From Corticium candelabrum (lineage: Eukaryota > Porifera > Homoscleromorpha > Homosclerophorida > Plakinidae): 64,000 nt of DNA. The notes below the pieces were generated by a model, which made no database searches, had not been told where the DNA came from, and was given only the letters and a program-made list of their open reading frames with translations. Where the stretch lies: NCBI RefSeq assembly GCF_963422355.1, contig NC_085088.1:8766985-8830984 (forward strand). Direction: 5' to 3'. Shown here one piece after another: positions 25,901-33,200 of the stretch (position 1 is its first letter; the number at the start of each line of letters is the position of its first letter). The position numbers were made by a program, and so were the translations under genes.

Positions 25901-26272
25901 TCTCTACCTTACAATTATAAAAGCTCAATTCCATCTCCGCCTTCTTCCTTGCTTTCGAATCAATCTTGGCTCTGAAAATCAACACGTGACTCGTCAATTC
26001 ACACGCTCCTCTTGCTCACCCTTGTCTGTCTCATGCTTTTCTCATGGCATGCATGTCGGTCGGCGCAACTCACTTCAAAAGGTTTTCAGCTCCTTCCTTC
26101 AAAAGCAACTCACGGCTAAGTTCGTGGTGCACCTGTGAGCGCCGTGACTGATGTTTACTCCGTAGAGTCATATCATAAGACTGCTATACAGATTCACAAA
26201 CAACTTGCTTGCACGAACCGTAAAAACATCACAAAGCAATCGGCTTACCCAGTCACTTCCAGATCCAGCCAT
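2639..26272 (-). CDS. RHPN: Rhophilin: Rho-binding HR1, BRO1 and PDZ scaffold protein
   Basis: Exons read 5' to 3': 26249-26272 (ATG, MAGSGSDW), 26074-26132, 25848-25971, [linker exon not located], 11948-12025, 11747-11877, 11634-11688, 11526-11579, 11409-11466, 11051-11142, 10901-10996, 10745-10837, 10449-10683, 9617-9714, 3971-4070, 3821-3903, 3468-3614, 2639-3406. Phases agree at every listed junction. The first three exons give an HR1 Rho-binding coiled coil (KEGAENLLK; REELNELNS). The 12.0-4.0 kb exons give the BRO1 domain (KPSRDKAGIELL; FNISALYSQMA; QLHEESQKVA). Exons 3821-3614 give GVIDFFRRL and a PDZ domain with EGFGFVIRG as carboxylate loop. The long acidic Ser-rich tail (about 200 residues) is not recognised. 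About 25 residues between HR1 and BRO1 are missing, so at least one exon is unplaced in the roughly 14 kb intron. Exon 10449-10683 may contain an in-frame 60-base intron. An AATAAA on the - strand lies at 2568-2573. Rhophilins are RhoA effectors at actin and endosomal membranes. Confidence 0.93.
3680..3750. repeat. Small palindromic element in a rhophilin intron
   Basis: A 23-base arm starting TAGCCAGACCC (3680-3702) pairs with GATGGTGGAGAG...TGGCTA (3729-3750), leaving about 26 bases of loop. A diverged look-alike (ACCAGACC...GATCTGGCTATGC) occurs near 51547-51602, so this is probably a dispersed hairpin MITE. Confidence 0.55.
4541..5021. mobile_element. MITE with TIR GTTTCCACTAGC
   Basis: Left end GTGTTTCCACTAGC...AAGCTAAACTCGTTT (4543-4597) matches the reverse complement of the right end near 4975-5020 (AAGCTAAACTAG...CTAGTAGAAACATG). 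No transposase frame is present. It directly abuts the next element at 5023. Confidence 0.6.
5023..5866. mobile_element. Non-autonomous DNA element, TIR GTACCGTATTACCC
   Basis: Left end GTACCGTATTACCCGGCAT plus TTTTGCTGCATG is mirrored at 5828-5866 (CATGCAGCAAAAAGCGGGGTAATATGGTAC). The interior repeats AATTAGAG-rich motifs (5200-5560). The same ACCGTATTACCC end bounds 21463-22190, so the two are one family. Confidence 0.65.
6052..6409. other. Pyrimidine-rich intronic stretch, no gene
   Basis: The rhophilin intron here has a plus-strand CCCTATCC-like simple-sequence tract (6105-6240). The Pro/Ser-rich frames across it are composition artefacts. Confidence 0.6.
6410..6469. repeat. (TG)n microsatellite
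   Basis: About 30 uninterrupted TG units. It precedes the first SINE and may be the tail of an older truncated copy. Confidence 0.9.
6470..6952 (+). mobile_element. tRNA-derived SINE, copy 1
   Basis: The head resembles a tRNA gene: an RNA polymerase III A box, TAGCTCAATTGG (6476-6487), and a B box, AGTTCAAGTCAC (near 6539-6550), about 60 bases apart. A roughly 370-base unrelated body follows, ending ACATTTGTCCATTTG and then a (TG)n/(G)n tail. It is not a functional tRNA: no matching acceptor stem or anticodon arm can be drawn. Copies 2 and 3 (6953-7413 and 43515-44072, reverse) share head, body and TG tail. Confidence 0.8.
6953..7413 (+). mobile_element. tRNA-derived SINE, copy 2, head-to-tail with copy 1
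   Basis: It begins TGCTGTAGCTCAATTGG like copy 1 and has a better B box, GGTTCAAGTCAC. The body lacks about 70 bases present in copy 1 (the stretch around 6721-6770 and 6808-6825). The 3' end is a (TG)n tract of about 40 units (7335-7413). Confidence 0.8.
7414..8037. other. Intronic sequence, no feature seen
   Basis: AT-rich rhophilin intron. The open frames at 7641-8128 on both strands show no family resemblance or splice context. Confidence 0.5.
8038..8672. mobile_element. Repeat family B, copy 1 (AAGGNACACTCC ends)
   Basis: Left end TTAAAGGCACACTCCAAA and right end TTTGGAGTGTGACTTTA form short inverted termini. The interior (GTAAACTGTTAGAACATGATCG and following) aligns for about 500 bases with 55931-56465. 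A different repeat is nested inside at 8378-8540. There is no coding capacity, so it is a MITE-like non-autonomous element. Confidence 0.75.
8378..8540. mobile_element. Repeat family C nested in family B
   Basis: AAAGCCAAGTTCAAAATACTG...AGCTGAGCATCGGCGTCATATTGAA aligns end to end with the 155-base element at 32251-32405 and is absent from the second family B copy. Insertion of C into B is therefore visible directly. Confidence 0.75.
9010..9525. mobile_element. Repeat family D, copy 1
   Basis: From GCTCGGACATGTGCACTGG to TATCTACCGTTTCTGAGCG this aligns with 59265-59945 (shared CAGGCATTGATTGACGTG; AGAGTAGATTCTA; ATTCCTTAGCT). A short inverted fragment of the same start lies near 49055-49090. 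No open frame survives. Confidence 0.7.
12026..13770. other. Start of the giant rhophilin intron, no feature seen
   Basis: AT-rich, with no splice-bounded coding segment on either strand that I can support. The missing HR1-to-BRO1 linker exon of rhophilin should lie somewhere between 12026 and 25847. Confidence 0.45.
13772..14091 (+). CDS. Unassigned coding-like segment (IRPYVFE motif)
   Basis: An open frame from about 13809 to the stop at 14049-14051 encodes an acidic segment with the block AIRPYVFELSD. Overlapping it in another frame, DRNFVELGVANITDAHP runs into a good donor (CCGG then GTAAGT at 14092). An ATG at 13772 is in neither frame. The IRPYxFE motif resembles the N-terminus of invertebrate proteins with a P2X7-type C-terminal domain; this is a weak resemblance from memory. 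Either a short intron or a frameshift separates the two parts. It may be a gene fragment captured in the rhophilin intron. Confidence 0.35.
14434..14915 (-). pseudogene. THAP-type zinc finger fragment with possible last exon
   Basis: On the - strand an ATG at 14846 starts MVRCSVSAGG, then SVFRFPKISKLRKGWES, which matches the THAP core (C-x2-4-C, FRFP, W). The second Cys of the C2CH finger is Gly here, and the C-terminal CSxHF block is absent, so the finger should not fold. About 100 bases further on, after a good acceptor, a 51-codon open segment (14434 to about 14590) encodes LEPLQKKRRAAFEKRIKLLQ and ends at a stop. The two may be exons of one decayed THAP gene or transposase. The link is inferred. 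Confidence 0.45.
15007..16990 (+). mobile_element. Tc1/mariner DNA transposon (about 2.0 kb)
   Basis: Terminal inverted repeats of about 27 bases: left TAGACTTGGACAAAATTATA (15007) and right ...GTGTCCCTATAATTTTGTCT AAGTCTG (16990), flanked by TA on both sides, the expected Tc1 target duplication. The two ends differ at only a few positions. It carries one broken transposase gene. The right flank is a (TA)n run (16991-17026). Confidence 0.92.
15722..16716 (+). pseudogene. Tc1-like transposase, DD34E, broken
   Basis: The N-terminal part (15722-16072) has paired helix-turn-helix DNA-binding domains (HSVRQIAAFVRRSRNSVHQ; SSRTVRRRLRETGVNAWRPR). The C-terminal part (to 16716) has the catalytic core FTDESKVS, FQQDNVPIH and DANPIENLW; 34 residues separate the second Asp from the Glu, so it is DD34E. 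Lesions: the start codon appears as TTG (SPKTRG follows), the two halves lie in different frames (break near 16070), and a TGA at 16204-16206 replaces an expected Arg in the YVRRR block. All catalytic residues survive, so loss of function looks recent. Confidence 0.92.
17040..17370. repeat. Imperfect tandem duplication, possibly Helitron 5' region
   Basis: Two diverged units (about 17040-17200 and 17200-17370) share GCTCGCAAACC(A/G)CTGT, CTTTAG(T/C)A and AGCAACTGGTG. They precede the first coding-like block of the Helitron remnant, and so may be its leader. I cannot place the 5' TC terminus. Confidence 0.5.
17480..18589 (+). mobile_element. Decayed Helitron with Rep domain and 3' hairpin
   Basis: An ATG-led basic segment starts at 17481 (MPSKKRSL, QRQRGARRW). 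From 18156 an open frame reads CFKLQGQIYHSVGSLAPP, then KFAQIYFVSDD, then SYARSLNMAV, the order of the Helitron-like Rep N-terminal domain. It is interrupted by frameshifts upstream and after about 18430. No helicase remains. The 3' end has the expected short stem-loop GGGCAAAGCCC followed by CTAG then T at 18586-18590, the classical Helitron terminus. It is therefore a deleted copy with a recognisable 3' end. Confidence 0.85.
18600..18672. repeat. (TA)n microsatellite
   Basis: Imperfect TA repeat directly after the Helitron 3' end; AT-rich target sites are expected for Helitrons. Confidence 0.8.
18689..19770 (+). pseudogene. Retroelement polyprotein C-terminal region
   Basis: In order: SLPVRQGGLGLREAVRMSS (18690), the block typical of sequence after reverse transcriptase in many invertebrate retroelements; then a zinc-knuckle-like CSCGQVLDSYGDHLLGC with RRHNALADV; then RPGDVYHPDF and YFDITVRNFLQP, which looks like a nuclease-type block; then SIKLWLYNAKIILERL. 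At least two frame changes (before 19103 and near 19665) break it. The upstream reverse transcriptase core is absent. I am confident it is retroelement-derived but not of its exact clade. The terminal stop is near 19770. Confidence 0.75.
19812..20000. repeat. Two (TA)n tracts around a TCTAAAAGAGTC repeat
   Basis: TA runs at about 19812-19858 and 19965-19996 flank a short array of variants of AGAGTCTAAAAGA (19927-19960). Confidence 0.8.
20001..21462. other. Intronic region, no feature seen
   Basis: It contains a few short palindromes (near 20870-20990) but no element ends or coding segment I can support. Confidence 0.45.
21463..22190. mobile_element. ACCGTATTACCC-family element with a nested MITE
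   Basis: TACCGTATTACCCTG at the left and GGGTAATACGGTA at the right (22178-22190) give the same termini as 5023-5866. A second element is inserted inside (21503-21818). A (TAA)n run lies at 22050-22078. Confidence 0.65.
21503..21818. mobile_element. Nested MITE with about 44-base inverted repeats
   Basis: AACATTTTGGTACTATGTGC...GGTTAGGGAAT (21503-21546) is mirrored by ATTCCCTAACCACACGGTAC...CAAAATGTT (21774-21818) with few mismatches. The interior has no usable frame. Confidence 0.75.
22467..23731. mobile_element. Foldback element with arms of about 350-400 bases
   Basis: Left arm: AAAGGAGAACTTCAACGGAA, ...TGTAGGCTTTATCGTGAAAC, ...TTATCTTGCCAGTAAACTAC. The same blocks occur inverted at 23340-23731, ending TTCCGTTGGAGTTCCACTTT. 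The centre (about 22900-23300) is unique. Identity between arms is imperfect and includes small indels. A shorter copy is at 48395-49012. No transposase is visible. Confidence 0.8.
23938..24973 (+). mobile_element. Internally deleted Ty3/Gypsy-like LTR element
   Basis: LTRs at 23938-24073 (136 bases) and 24843-24973 (131 bases) share TAATTAGAGTAGAGG, GTGGTTAGAAGG, GCACTAGAGAGTAGACTTGA and AGAAAATATTACA. A purine tract, AAGGGCGGAG, stands just before the 3' LTR (TGTAG...), as expected for a polypurine tract. Flanks read GAAAC and AAAAC/AAACT, suggesting a 4-5 base target duplication. Between the LTRs, a gag-like piece (SNYVAALSKLAGHCEFGD) is fused directly to an integrase C-terminal piece (FLFSYRAIPHTTTGVSPGEL); protease, reverse transcriptase and RNase H are gone. 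Confidence 0.85.
24974..25847. other. Intronic region, no feature seen
   Basis: End of the giant rhophilin intron. Short frames only. Confidence 0.5.
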
Positions 26273-26479
26273 GCTGGATACAAAAGAGTAAGTAGCAGTA
26301 GTAGTACGTGTACAGATCTGATCAGAGACAGTCGACAGTTCCGATCTTTGCTCTACCCGGAGGCCTAGAGGTGGTTGCTACATCCCCGTATAAAGTGTAG
26401 TCACGTGTCGCGTGGGGCTTAGCTCTGCTAGCGAAAGTGGGCTGTCAATCTCGCCAGTCAAGTTGCAACGACAGGTACT
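26273..26479. promoter_or_regulatory. Upstream region of rhophilin
   Basis: This lies directly 5' of the rhophilin ATG. No TATA box at a convincing distance. It is followed on the + strand by the coding-like segment below, so it may be a divergent promoter; this is inference from layout only. Confidence 0.35.
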
Positions 26480-26643
26480 GTGGCGCAAAGGTTTAGTGAC
26501 GGCAGTAGTTTGACTGGACGCACCCCAGAGAGTAGGAAGCGACCTGGTGCCTTATCTGCCTACGACAGTAGCAGCAGCAGTAAGCGGTATGGCTCGTCAA
26601 TCTTCGAGTGGATCTCTAATAAAGGAAGGAGGACAGGTGGAAG
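26432..26643 (+). CDS. Unassigned coding-like exon
   Basis: The + strand frame is open from 26432 and reads LTGRTPESRKRPGALSAYD, a Ser run, then SSIFEWISNKGRRTGG, stopping at a plausible donor (AAG then GTACGC, near 26643). There is no in-frame ATG. The phase (2) does not fit the first located MROH1 exon (needs 1), so I cannot join them. It could be an internal exon of an unknown gene or chance. Confidence 0.3.
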
Positions 26644-26975
26644 GTACGCTTCTCATTATATCATACAGCTGCTTGTAGACCAACTAACTGTTTGACTTAT
26701 TCGTTTGCATTTGAGTAGCAAACTGTAGGTACACTGTATTCCCAAACGCGCAATATCGCTTCTCGTTCCAAACTATATTCTTGAATAGAATAGATTTTTA
26801 TAAGCTTGCAAGCAGGCGGTACACTTTTGTAGTCAATCTTAGGTTGTATGAGTGATGTGTCTAAACTTCATACTTCTGAATGAGCAGCAGCAGTCTAGCA
26901 ATCCAGTGTACAGTAACTGCATGGCAGCTTTAATGGTGCCAGCATTGCGTCCAAGTGGGAATTGCAACAATAATT

Positions 26976-27591
26976 ACAGACATGGGCATAATTATGGAGC
27001 CACCCTGACCATGTGACTTAGATTAAAAATTATTGGACTTTCTCAGACACTGCAAATACAGCATCTACAGCAACAGCTCCACTTTCTTAGTAATTAAAAC
27101 AAGTCATAATGGTGAGGTAATGGCTCTGATTGTGCCATCCACATGTCTGAGATTGGAGGTGATCATGTGTGACCTACATGACTGCTTCTTGCTGTCAGTT
27201 CAACCATTTTGAAAGTTAATTAATAATGGAAATTGTTTTCAAAAAGCTTCTAAACAATAAAATAACTTTGTTTATGTCAGAAAACATACTCAAAGACTAT
27301 ACGTTTCAGTTTACTTGCATATTGTGAGTCTACTTTCATCTGCTCTTGGGACGTCACAACATGAACGGTTTGGAAACGGTAATGCATGGTGACGGTGGTT
27401 AGTTTGGTCATTCTTATTCTTTTGTTGCTACTGGTTGTCAAAGCGTCCAATCAGAACAATATAATACTCAAATAGCATGATTTGCTGTAGAATCATGGGG
27501 TCAGCAGGTATATTCATAAATCTGGAATGTTATGTTGATTTCCATGCCTCAGCTGATATGGGGGTGGCTCCATAATCATGCCCATGTCTGT
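26976..27591. mobile_element. MITE with 30-base TIR ACAGACATGGGCATAATTAT
   Basis: ACAGACATGGGCATAATTAT plus GGAGCCACCC at the left is matched, with one or two changes, by the reverse complement of GGGTGGCTCCATAATCATGC plus CCATGTCTGT at 27560-27591. The roughly 550-base interior has no frame. Confidence 0.8.
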
Positions 27592-27899
27592 ACAATTATT
27601 AAATTAAAGGGAAATAAAATATGTTGTTATGACTTTACTCACTGAAATTGTAGACAAATCCTAACTTCGAGTTGCATTGAAAAGGTGGTTGGTTGATCCG
27701 TTGGTCGGGAATTTCGCTCTAAATGTTTTGCACATAGATAAGATACATATCTGGAAAAATCTAATGAAACACAGTTCTGAATACATGCATAGCTGTGGCA
27801 TTCCATAATGTTTAGGCTGGCACCTTCTTGCATTCCCAGACAGTCCTCCAAACACAGTAAAGTCAGACCTTGTTCCGACCACTTCTGTCCTGTTGGTTT

Positions 27900-27941
27900 C
27901 TGTCGGGCTGTGATGCAACTGTCGGGCTGTGATGCAACTGT
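27900..27941. repeat. Exact 21-base tandem duplication
   Basis: TGTCGGGCTGTGATGCAAC occurs twice in immediate succession. It lies in a stretch (27639-27980) whose - strand frame has no family resemblance. Confidence 0.8.
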
Positions 27942-28661
27942 CGTAACAAATACACAGTGACCCATGTAAAGTGGTTTCACATGTACCTTTGTCAGAAAGT
28001 AGGTGTTGGATTATCAGGTGTAGGAATAACTACGTGTGACTGTACATGTTTCCTACAGTTCTCAGCAGCAGTAGCCAAATAAGAATTAAGCAAAGTGTGA
28101 ACTTGAACACTATCTTGTAGTGCTGCATGATTTCAACTTCCTACATCCAGTGCTGTCCAATTGTACAGACTTGAAGCAAACGTAAATACTGAGATAAAAA
28201 ATAGATTCTGGCTGGATCTGAAAAGGTGTAAGTCAGGTTACCTGAAACAAATCATTTTGATTTGGCCCAAATGGCAAATGTTTGCCACAATTGTCTGAGA
28301 TTTTAACCACTCAGTACAACTGACGTTTCTGCCATTTAATCTAAAATGGTGGCCCAAATGTATCCAAACTCATCCAAGCCAGATCTCTCAAAATTTAGTA
28401 AAAATATGAGAGCCACCTAGCGCCCGACTGCAAACGTTCCAAATGGCAGCCAGACTACTAGCGCTGACACTAAAGCGTCTCATGGCAAGTAGAAACGATT
28501 TATTGTTTCACATTTTCTGTTTGTTAGCCAGGCTAGCACGACACAAGGCAGCTACAATGACGAGAGTCATACAAAACAATTCGCTCTTGTCCATGGAACT
28601 TTTTTTAGACAGATAGAACGAGACAAACTACCACTTTATCTACATAACTAAGAATGAATCA

Positions 28662-28935
28662 AACAAGTATAAAACATTTTGACAAATGATGAGTATGTAG
28701 GGATAGTTATGTTCTTTCATTCATGCTCATCTCCTACATGACAATATTTTACCTACATCACTTGCAGCAGTTGTGTGCATGTCAATCTTTACATTCATAC
28801 GTAGTGGTCTTGTGTGACAGTATTCTGGGTGTGTAATTATGGATGTGATTGTGATGTAGGAGATAATCATGAATGAAATAGGTACATACTCATCCCTACT
28901 TACCCATCATTTTCTCAAATGTTTTTATACTTGTT
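28662..28935. mobile_element. MITE with about 45-base inverted repeats
   Basis: ACAAGTATAAAACATTTTGA and TGATGAGTATGTAGGGAT at the left pair with the reverse complement of the right end (ATCCCTACTTACCCATCA...ATACTTGT). It is about 274 bases with no coding. Confidence 0.75.
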
Positions 28936-30244
28936 AGAACATGATTGTTAGTCTGGGTACACAAGGCTAGTTTGGAAATACAAAGCTGCAAATGGTACAC
29001 AAACTGCAGTCGTACTAATTAACACTGAACTTTACGTGTCAAATGAAGAAACTGGGTAGAGGAAAATCAGCAATGCCTTAGATATCAGAGGTGGTGAATC
29101 TAGTCTACCACTTTATTTAGATGTTCAAAGACCACTAAGGCAAGTGTGGAACAGGGACACTTAACTGGAAAATGCAGATAACATAACGTTGTATTGCCAT
29201 TGAGTGGGTTTATTGTGAAGTATAAGCACTATCATGTTTTGAAGCTGCAGTAGAGATATGTTCCACCTTGTGAAGAAACAGACTGCTCATTGTGCAAGGT
29301 AGTAATTTGCTTTCCGGAAAATAGTGAGAATGACTGTTTAGTAGTACCTTAATTGTTCTAATTGCAGTGACCATCTAACTTTGCATCCTCAAAGCTTGCA
29401 ATTCTTTTAATTAAGGACACTATTAAAATATGGTGCCTTTTGAAACAATAATTGTTTCTAAGCTGGTTGGTCATTAGAGCCAAATCTAACTCATTCCACT
29501 GCCAAGCCTACCAGTAGTCACTTCTTATTGGTGCAAACGCACTGTTCTCTTTTTCTCCTTGAGTTTGGGATGAGGTGGAGTCTATTGCCGAACGATTTGC
29601 TCCTGACATCGCAGGGTGGAAAAGGACTGGCTGTTTAGACAAGAAATGTTGGTTGTTGTTACCGCAAATTGCAGCAATTGTGAAGGAAACTGAAACAACC
29701 AATGTCAAAGTGTAGACATTGAAACAACTACAGTATAGAAACACTTTTTAAGTGCTTCATCTGACTATGTTTCAATGATGAGGAATACTCATCCTCTACC
29801 AGTGACTGCTCTAGTAAATGAAGGCAACCAGAGTAGGTAGCTGAGAGATTTAGGCAAATTATGTTAGAAAAATGGCAGTCGTTCCCAAGGCTATATATTA
29901 TTTAGCTAATTGTTCCCTAAACTCTGATGCTTGCTATTATTTTGGAAATCTTATATTCAGCGCTTGGCACACCATCATAATTGATTTAAGAGACACTGTA
30001 TGGTAAATTTGTGAAAATATTTTTATTAGTGACTACTGACTTCTGGTTTTCTGTAGACAGTTAGTTTCAGAATGTTTTCTGAATGACTGCTTATTCATGT
30101 CTGGGTAGTTAGTTCTTTATTGTCATACGAATAAAGATTTGCAGATTATGGAATTGTATGTTGGCTTAATTAATTTTGTCATTATTAGATTCAAATTATA
30201 TAGTTTGTTTCAACAAAAAGCCAAAATAGGGGCAGTCAGGCCAC
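28936..30244. other. Region upstream of MROH1, no supported gene
   Basis: AT-rich. The - strand frame 29508-29744 has a hydrophobic start but no splice context or family match. The MROH1 transcription start and any leader exon probably lie here. Confidence 0.4.
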
Positions 30245-33200
30245 ATGTATCTATCTCAGCTTATTTTGTCGGTTCTACCTTGTGTAGGTTTGGTAGAAGC
30301 AATAATTGATGCTGCTTATGATAAAGACACGGAAGTGAGGAGAACACTGTGCAGGTCATTAGTTGACATTGGTAGTCATTGTCCAGAACTGGTTCTGAGG
30401 AGCTGCCATAGATATCTGTCCAAGAGACCAAAAGTAAACAGTCAGCAAACTGTCTCATGACTTATTAGCAATTGATGTTACATTCATAATATATTGTTTG
30501 GTGTGCTGGTACTGTTGTGTAGTACTAAAAGTGTCTCGTTTATTTGCTTTAGTTGGATAGAGGTCATCGTGTCATTTTGTTGCAATCTATGGACAATATT
30601 GTTAAAGAAGCTATTGATCGCTTGCCAGATGAGTTAGCACAACTCCTCATTAGACATGGGTCTGATGAACTAACACAGACTAAAGTGAGTTGAGTGATGA
30701 GTGAGGTGGCAGGCTGGATCATTTGTGGTGTGATTAGGATGTCGTACCAGAGTGGCAGACAGCTGCGTCTTCCTTGTTAGTTGCACTAGGGAGGAAGAAA
30801 GAGTTTGGTGGCCAAGTCATAGATTCATTGTTGAGCAAGTTCCCTTCTGGGACGGTTCCTCATTTTTTTGTTATACAAACACTCGGTACACTTGCTGGAG
30901 AGAATGGTACTGGAAATGTGTGATATCAAGTCATCCAATGTTTGAGTTTTGTTTGTAGCATTTGGTGTGGTACCAAGACTGAAGGATGTGATTAGTCGGA
31001 TGCTACCTGTGCTGGCAGGCATTAAACATGACAACTTTAGATGGGCATTCTGTTCAAGTGAGAATGCTGTGCAAAGATTTGGATACGTAATCTCGGTTAT
31101 AAATATGTGTGAAGGCATGGGCAAGTTCTGTGATGCCATTCTTGACTACCTTGCAAACATGGATAAGGCCAGTGACAAAACCATAACTGCCGAAATGTAC
31201 CACGGTGAGATGTATGCTGCTTTTGATGTCATGTTCAATGTCTGGCTGCTAACCAAGGAAGCAAAGGTCTAACACTGTGGGCATGCAAGTCACTTTGATC
31301 ATCAATGCACTGACTGTTGTGTATAGCTTCGGCTGGCTATTGTTGAGGCTGTCGGTTCAATGACTCACTTAATGTCAATGGAACGACTGGCTGAAATAAC
31401 ACCTAAGCTGATCCCAACACTCTCCATGCTTTACAGGAAACACAATGAACACTACTTTATAACAAATGTAGTTATATATAAAATGCAGTAATTGTAAACG
31501 TGGTGTTCCATTTAAATTCTTTGTTTCAGAGCCTTTGCATGTGCTTGGATGCTATTCAGACGAGAAATGCTGCTATATTAGATCCTCAGCTAGATGTTCT
31601 TCTTTGCAATCTTCACCCACTGGTGAAGTCATTGTTGTTTTACTCACCACATCATAGTAATTGTTGTTCTCTTTAGGCATGCATTCCAACAGATTTCAGT
31701 AACCCTGTGACGGTGAAGAATCACAACGAACTGTTACGATGTTTCAATGTCATGGGTGAGAAGTCGACATTACGTTTATGGATGGTTAGGGTCTGCATCT
31801 ACTTTGTTTGTAGCTAGGTCATATTCGGATCGTGTTTTATCTTTCATGCTCAACAAACTTGAAGTGAGGGATGAACGTTCACGCATTGGGACATTAGATG
31901 TTCTGAAGCATCTCATCAATTCAACAGGTTAAATCTCTTTGCCTCATAAATCCACTTTTTGTTGATGGTATGTATGTGCTCAGATGATGAAATGGAGGAT
32001 AAGAAAGCATTAGTTGTTAGTGGTCTGAAGATTCTGTTATCAGAGACAAATAATCAAGTGAACCAAGTGTATGTTGTCTGTTTGTTTGCGAGAGCATTGC
32101 CATTGGCCTATGCAGGTTAAGAAGATGCTCGCACAAGTTGTTATCGCAATGGCACATCACCAGTACTTGGAGTTAGAAGGGGGCCACCTAATGATTGAAT
32201 TTATTGTCAGACAGTGTGCTCTACCGGTCGGACCCGAAGAGGTATGTCTAAAGCCTGGTTCACAATAGTGATATCGACGCCAACAATAGAAATGAATCCT
32301 ATTTTAGCGTCAGTGTCAGCGTCAAAGGATGCCGCCGACGTTGAGGCGGTGTCTATGAAGTTTGACTCTCAGCTGAGCGTCAGCATCATATTGTGAACCA
32401 GGCTTAATTAATGTATAAAGATGTAGAGTGTTTGACATACGTTCCATTAATCTGGTATTGTTATCATGCTTCTTCGGCAGAAGCAACAATCTGGTTTTGA
32501 CCAAGACATGGTGACGAATGGTCAGTTGAAACAGATGTGTGACAACGTGCTACAGCTCCTTACAAATACAGTACAACACACAGAATCTGTAATGTCACTT
32601 AATTGTACTGTTGTTGCTGTATTGTCACACAACTGTATGATGGTGTAGGTTCTTTGGCCTTACCTTCTAGAATGCATTGTTCCAACTCCATACACAGAAG
32701 CCATGACAGCTGTATGTCGTAGTGCTGCTCAGGTAGCTAACAAGAAACGAGTCATTCAAGCAGAAGACTATGAACTGGATTATGAAATCCTTGGTGTGTT
32801 GCTCAGTCTGATATTACGGTCTTTAGTTTTCATGTCTTGGTGTCTTTGTTGTAGTAAATGTTCCTAAACCTCCAGCCATGATATCAAGACTATTGGTATT
32901 GACACCATTCTTGTGCTGATTCTTCTTGTAGTCTTAGCCCTTTGTATTATTAGGTGATGGCTGGACATCCACATGGGAGTGGTGGACGAGGTATTCATGT
33001 GCTGAATCTACTCATGGCTCTTGGTCCTAATCTCCATGAGAATGTTGTTGATTTGTGGGATGCTATTATCCCAAAACTGACCGAGTTCCTTGAAGGTCAT
33101 CACACTTGTATTGCATTGTGCCATTGAGACCGTGTAAATTGTTGGTTTACTGAATTTAGAAAATAGCGCCGATGGGAAAGACTGGAATCAAAAAAGATGG

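Noticed and set aside
27639..27980. 113-codon - strand frame
   Set aside because: Contains an exact 21-base tandem duplication and no splice signals or family match; probably chance.
28443..28619. 58-codon + strand frame starting MAARLLALTLKRL, considered as the MROH1 start
   Set aside because: No donor in the right phase to reach 30288 and no support beyond a leucine-rich start.
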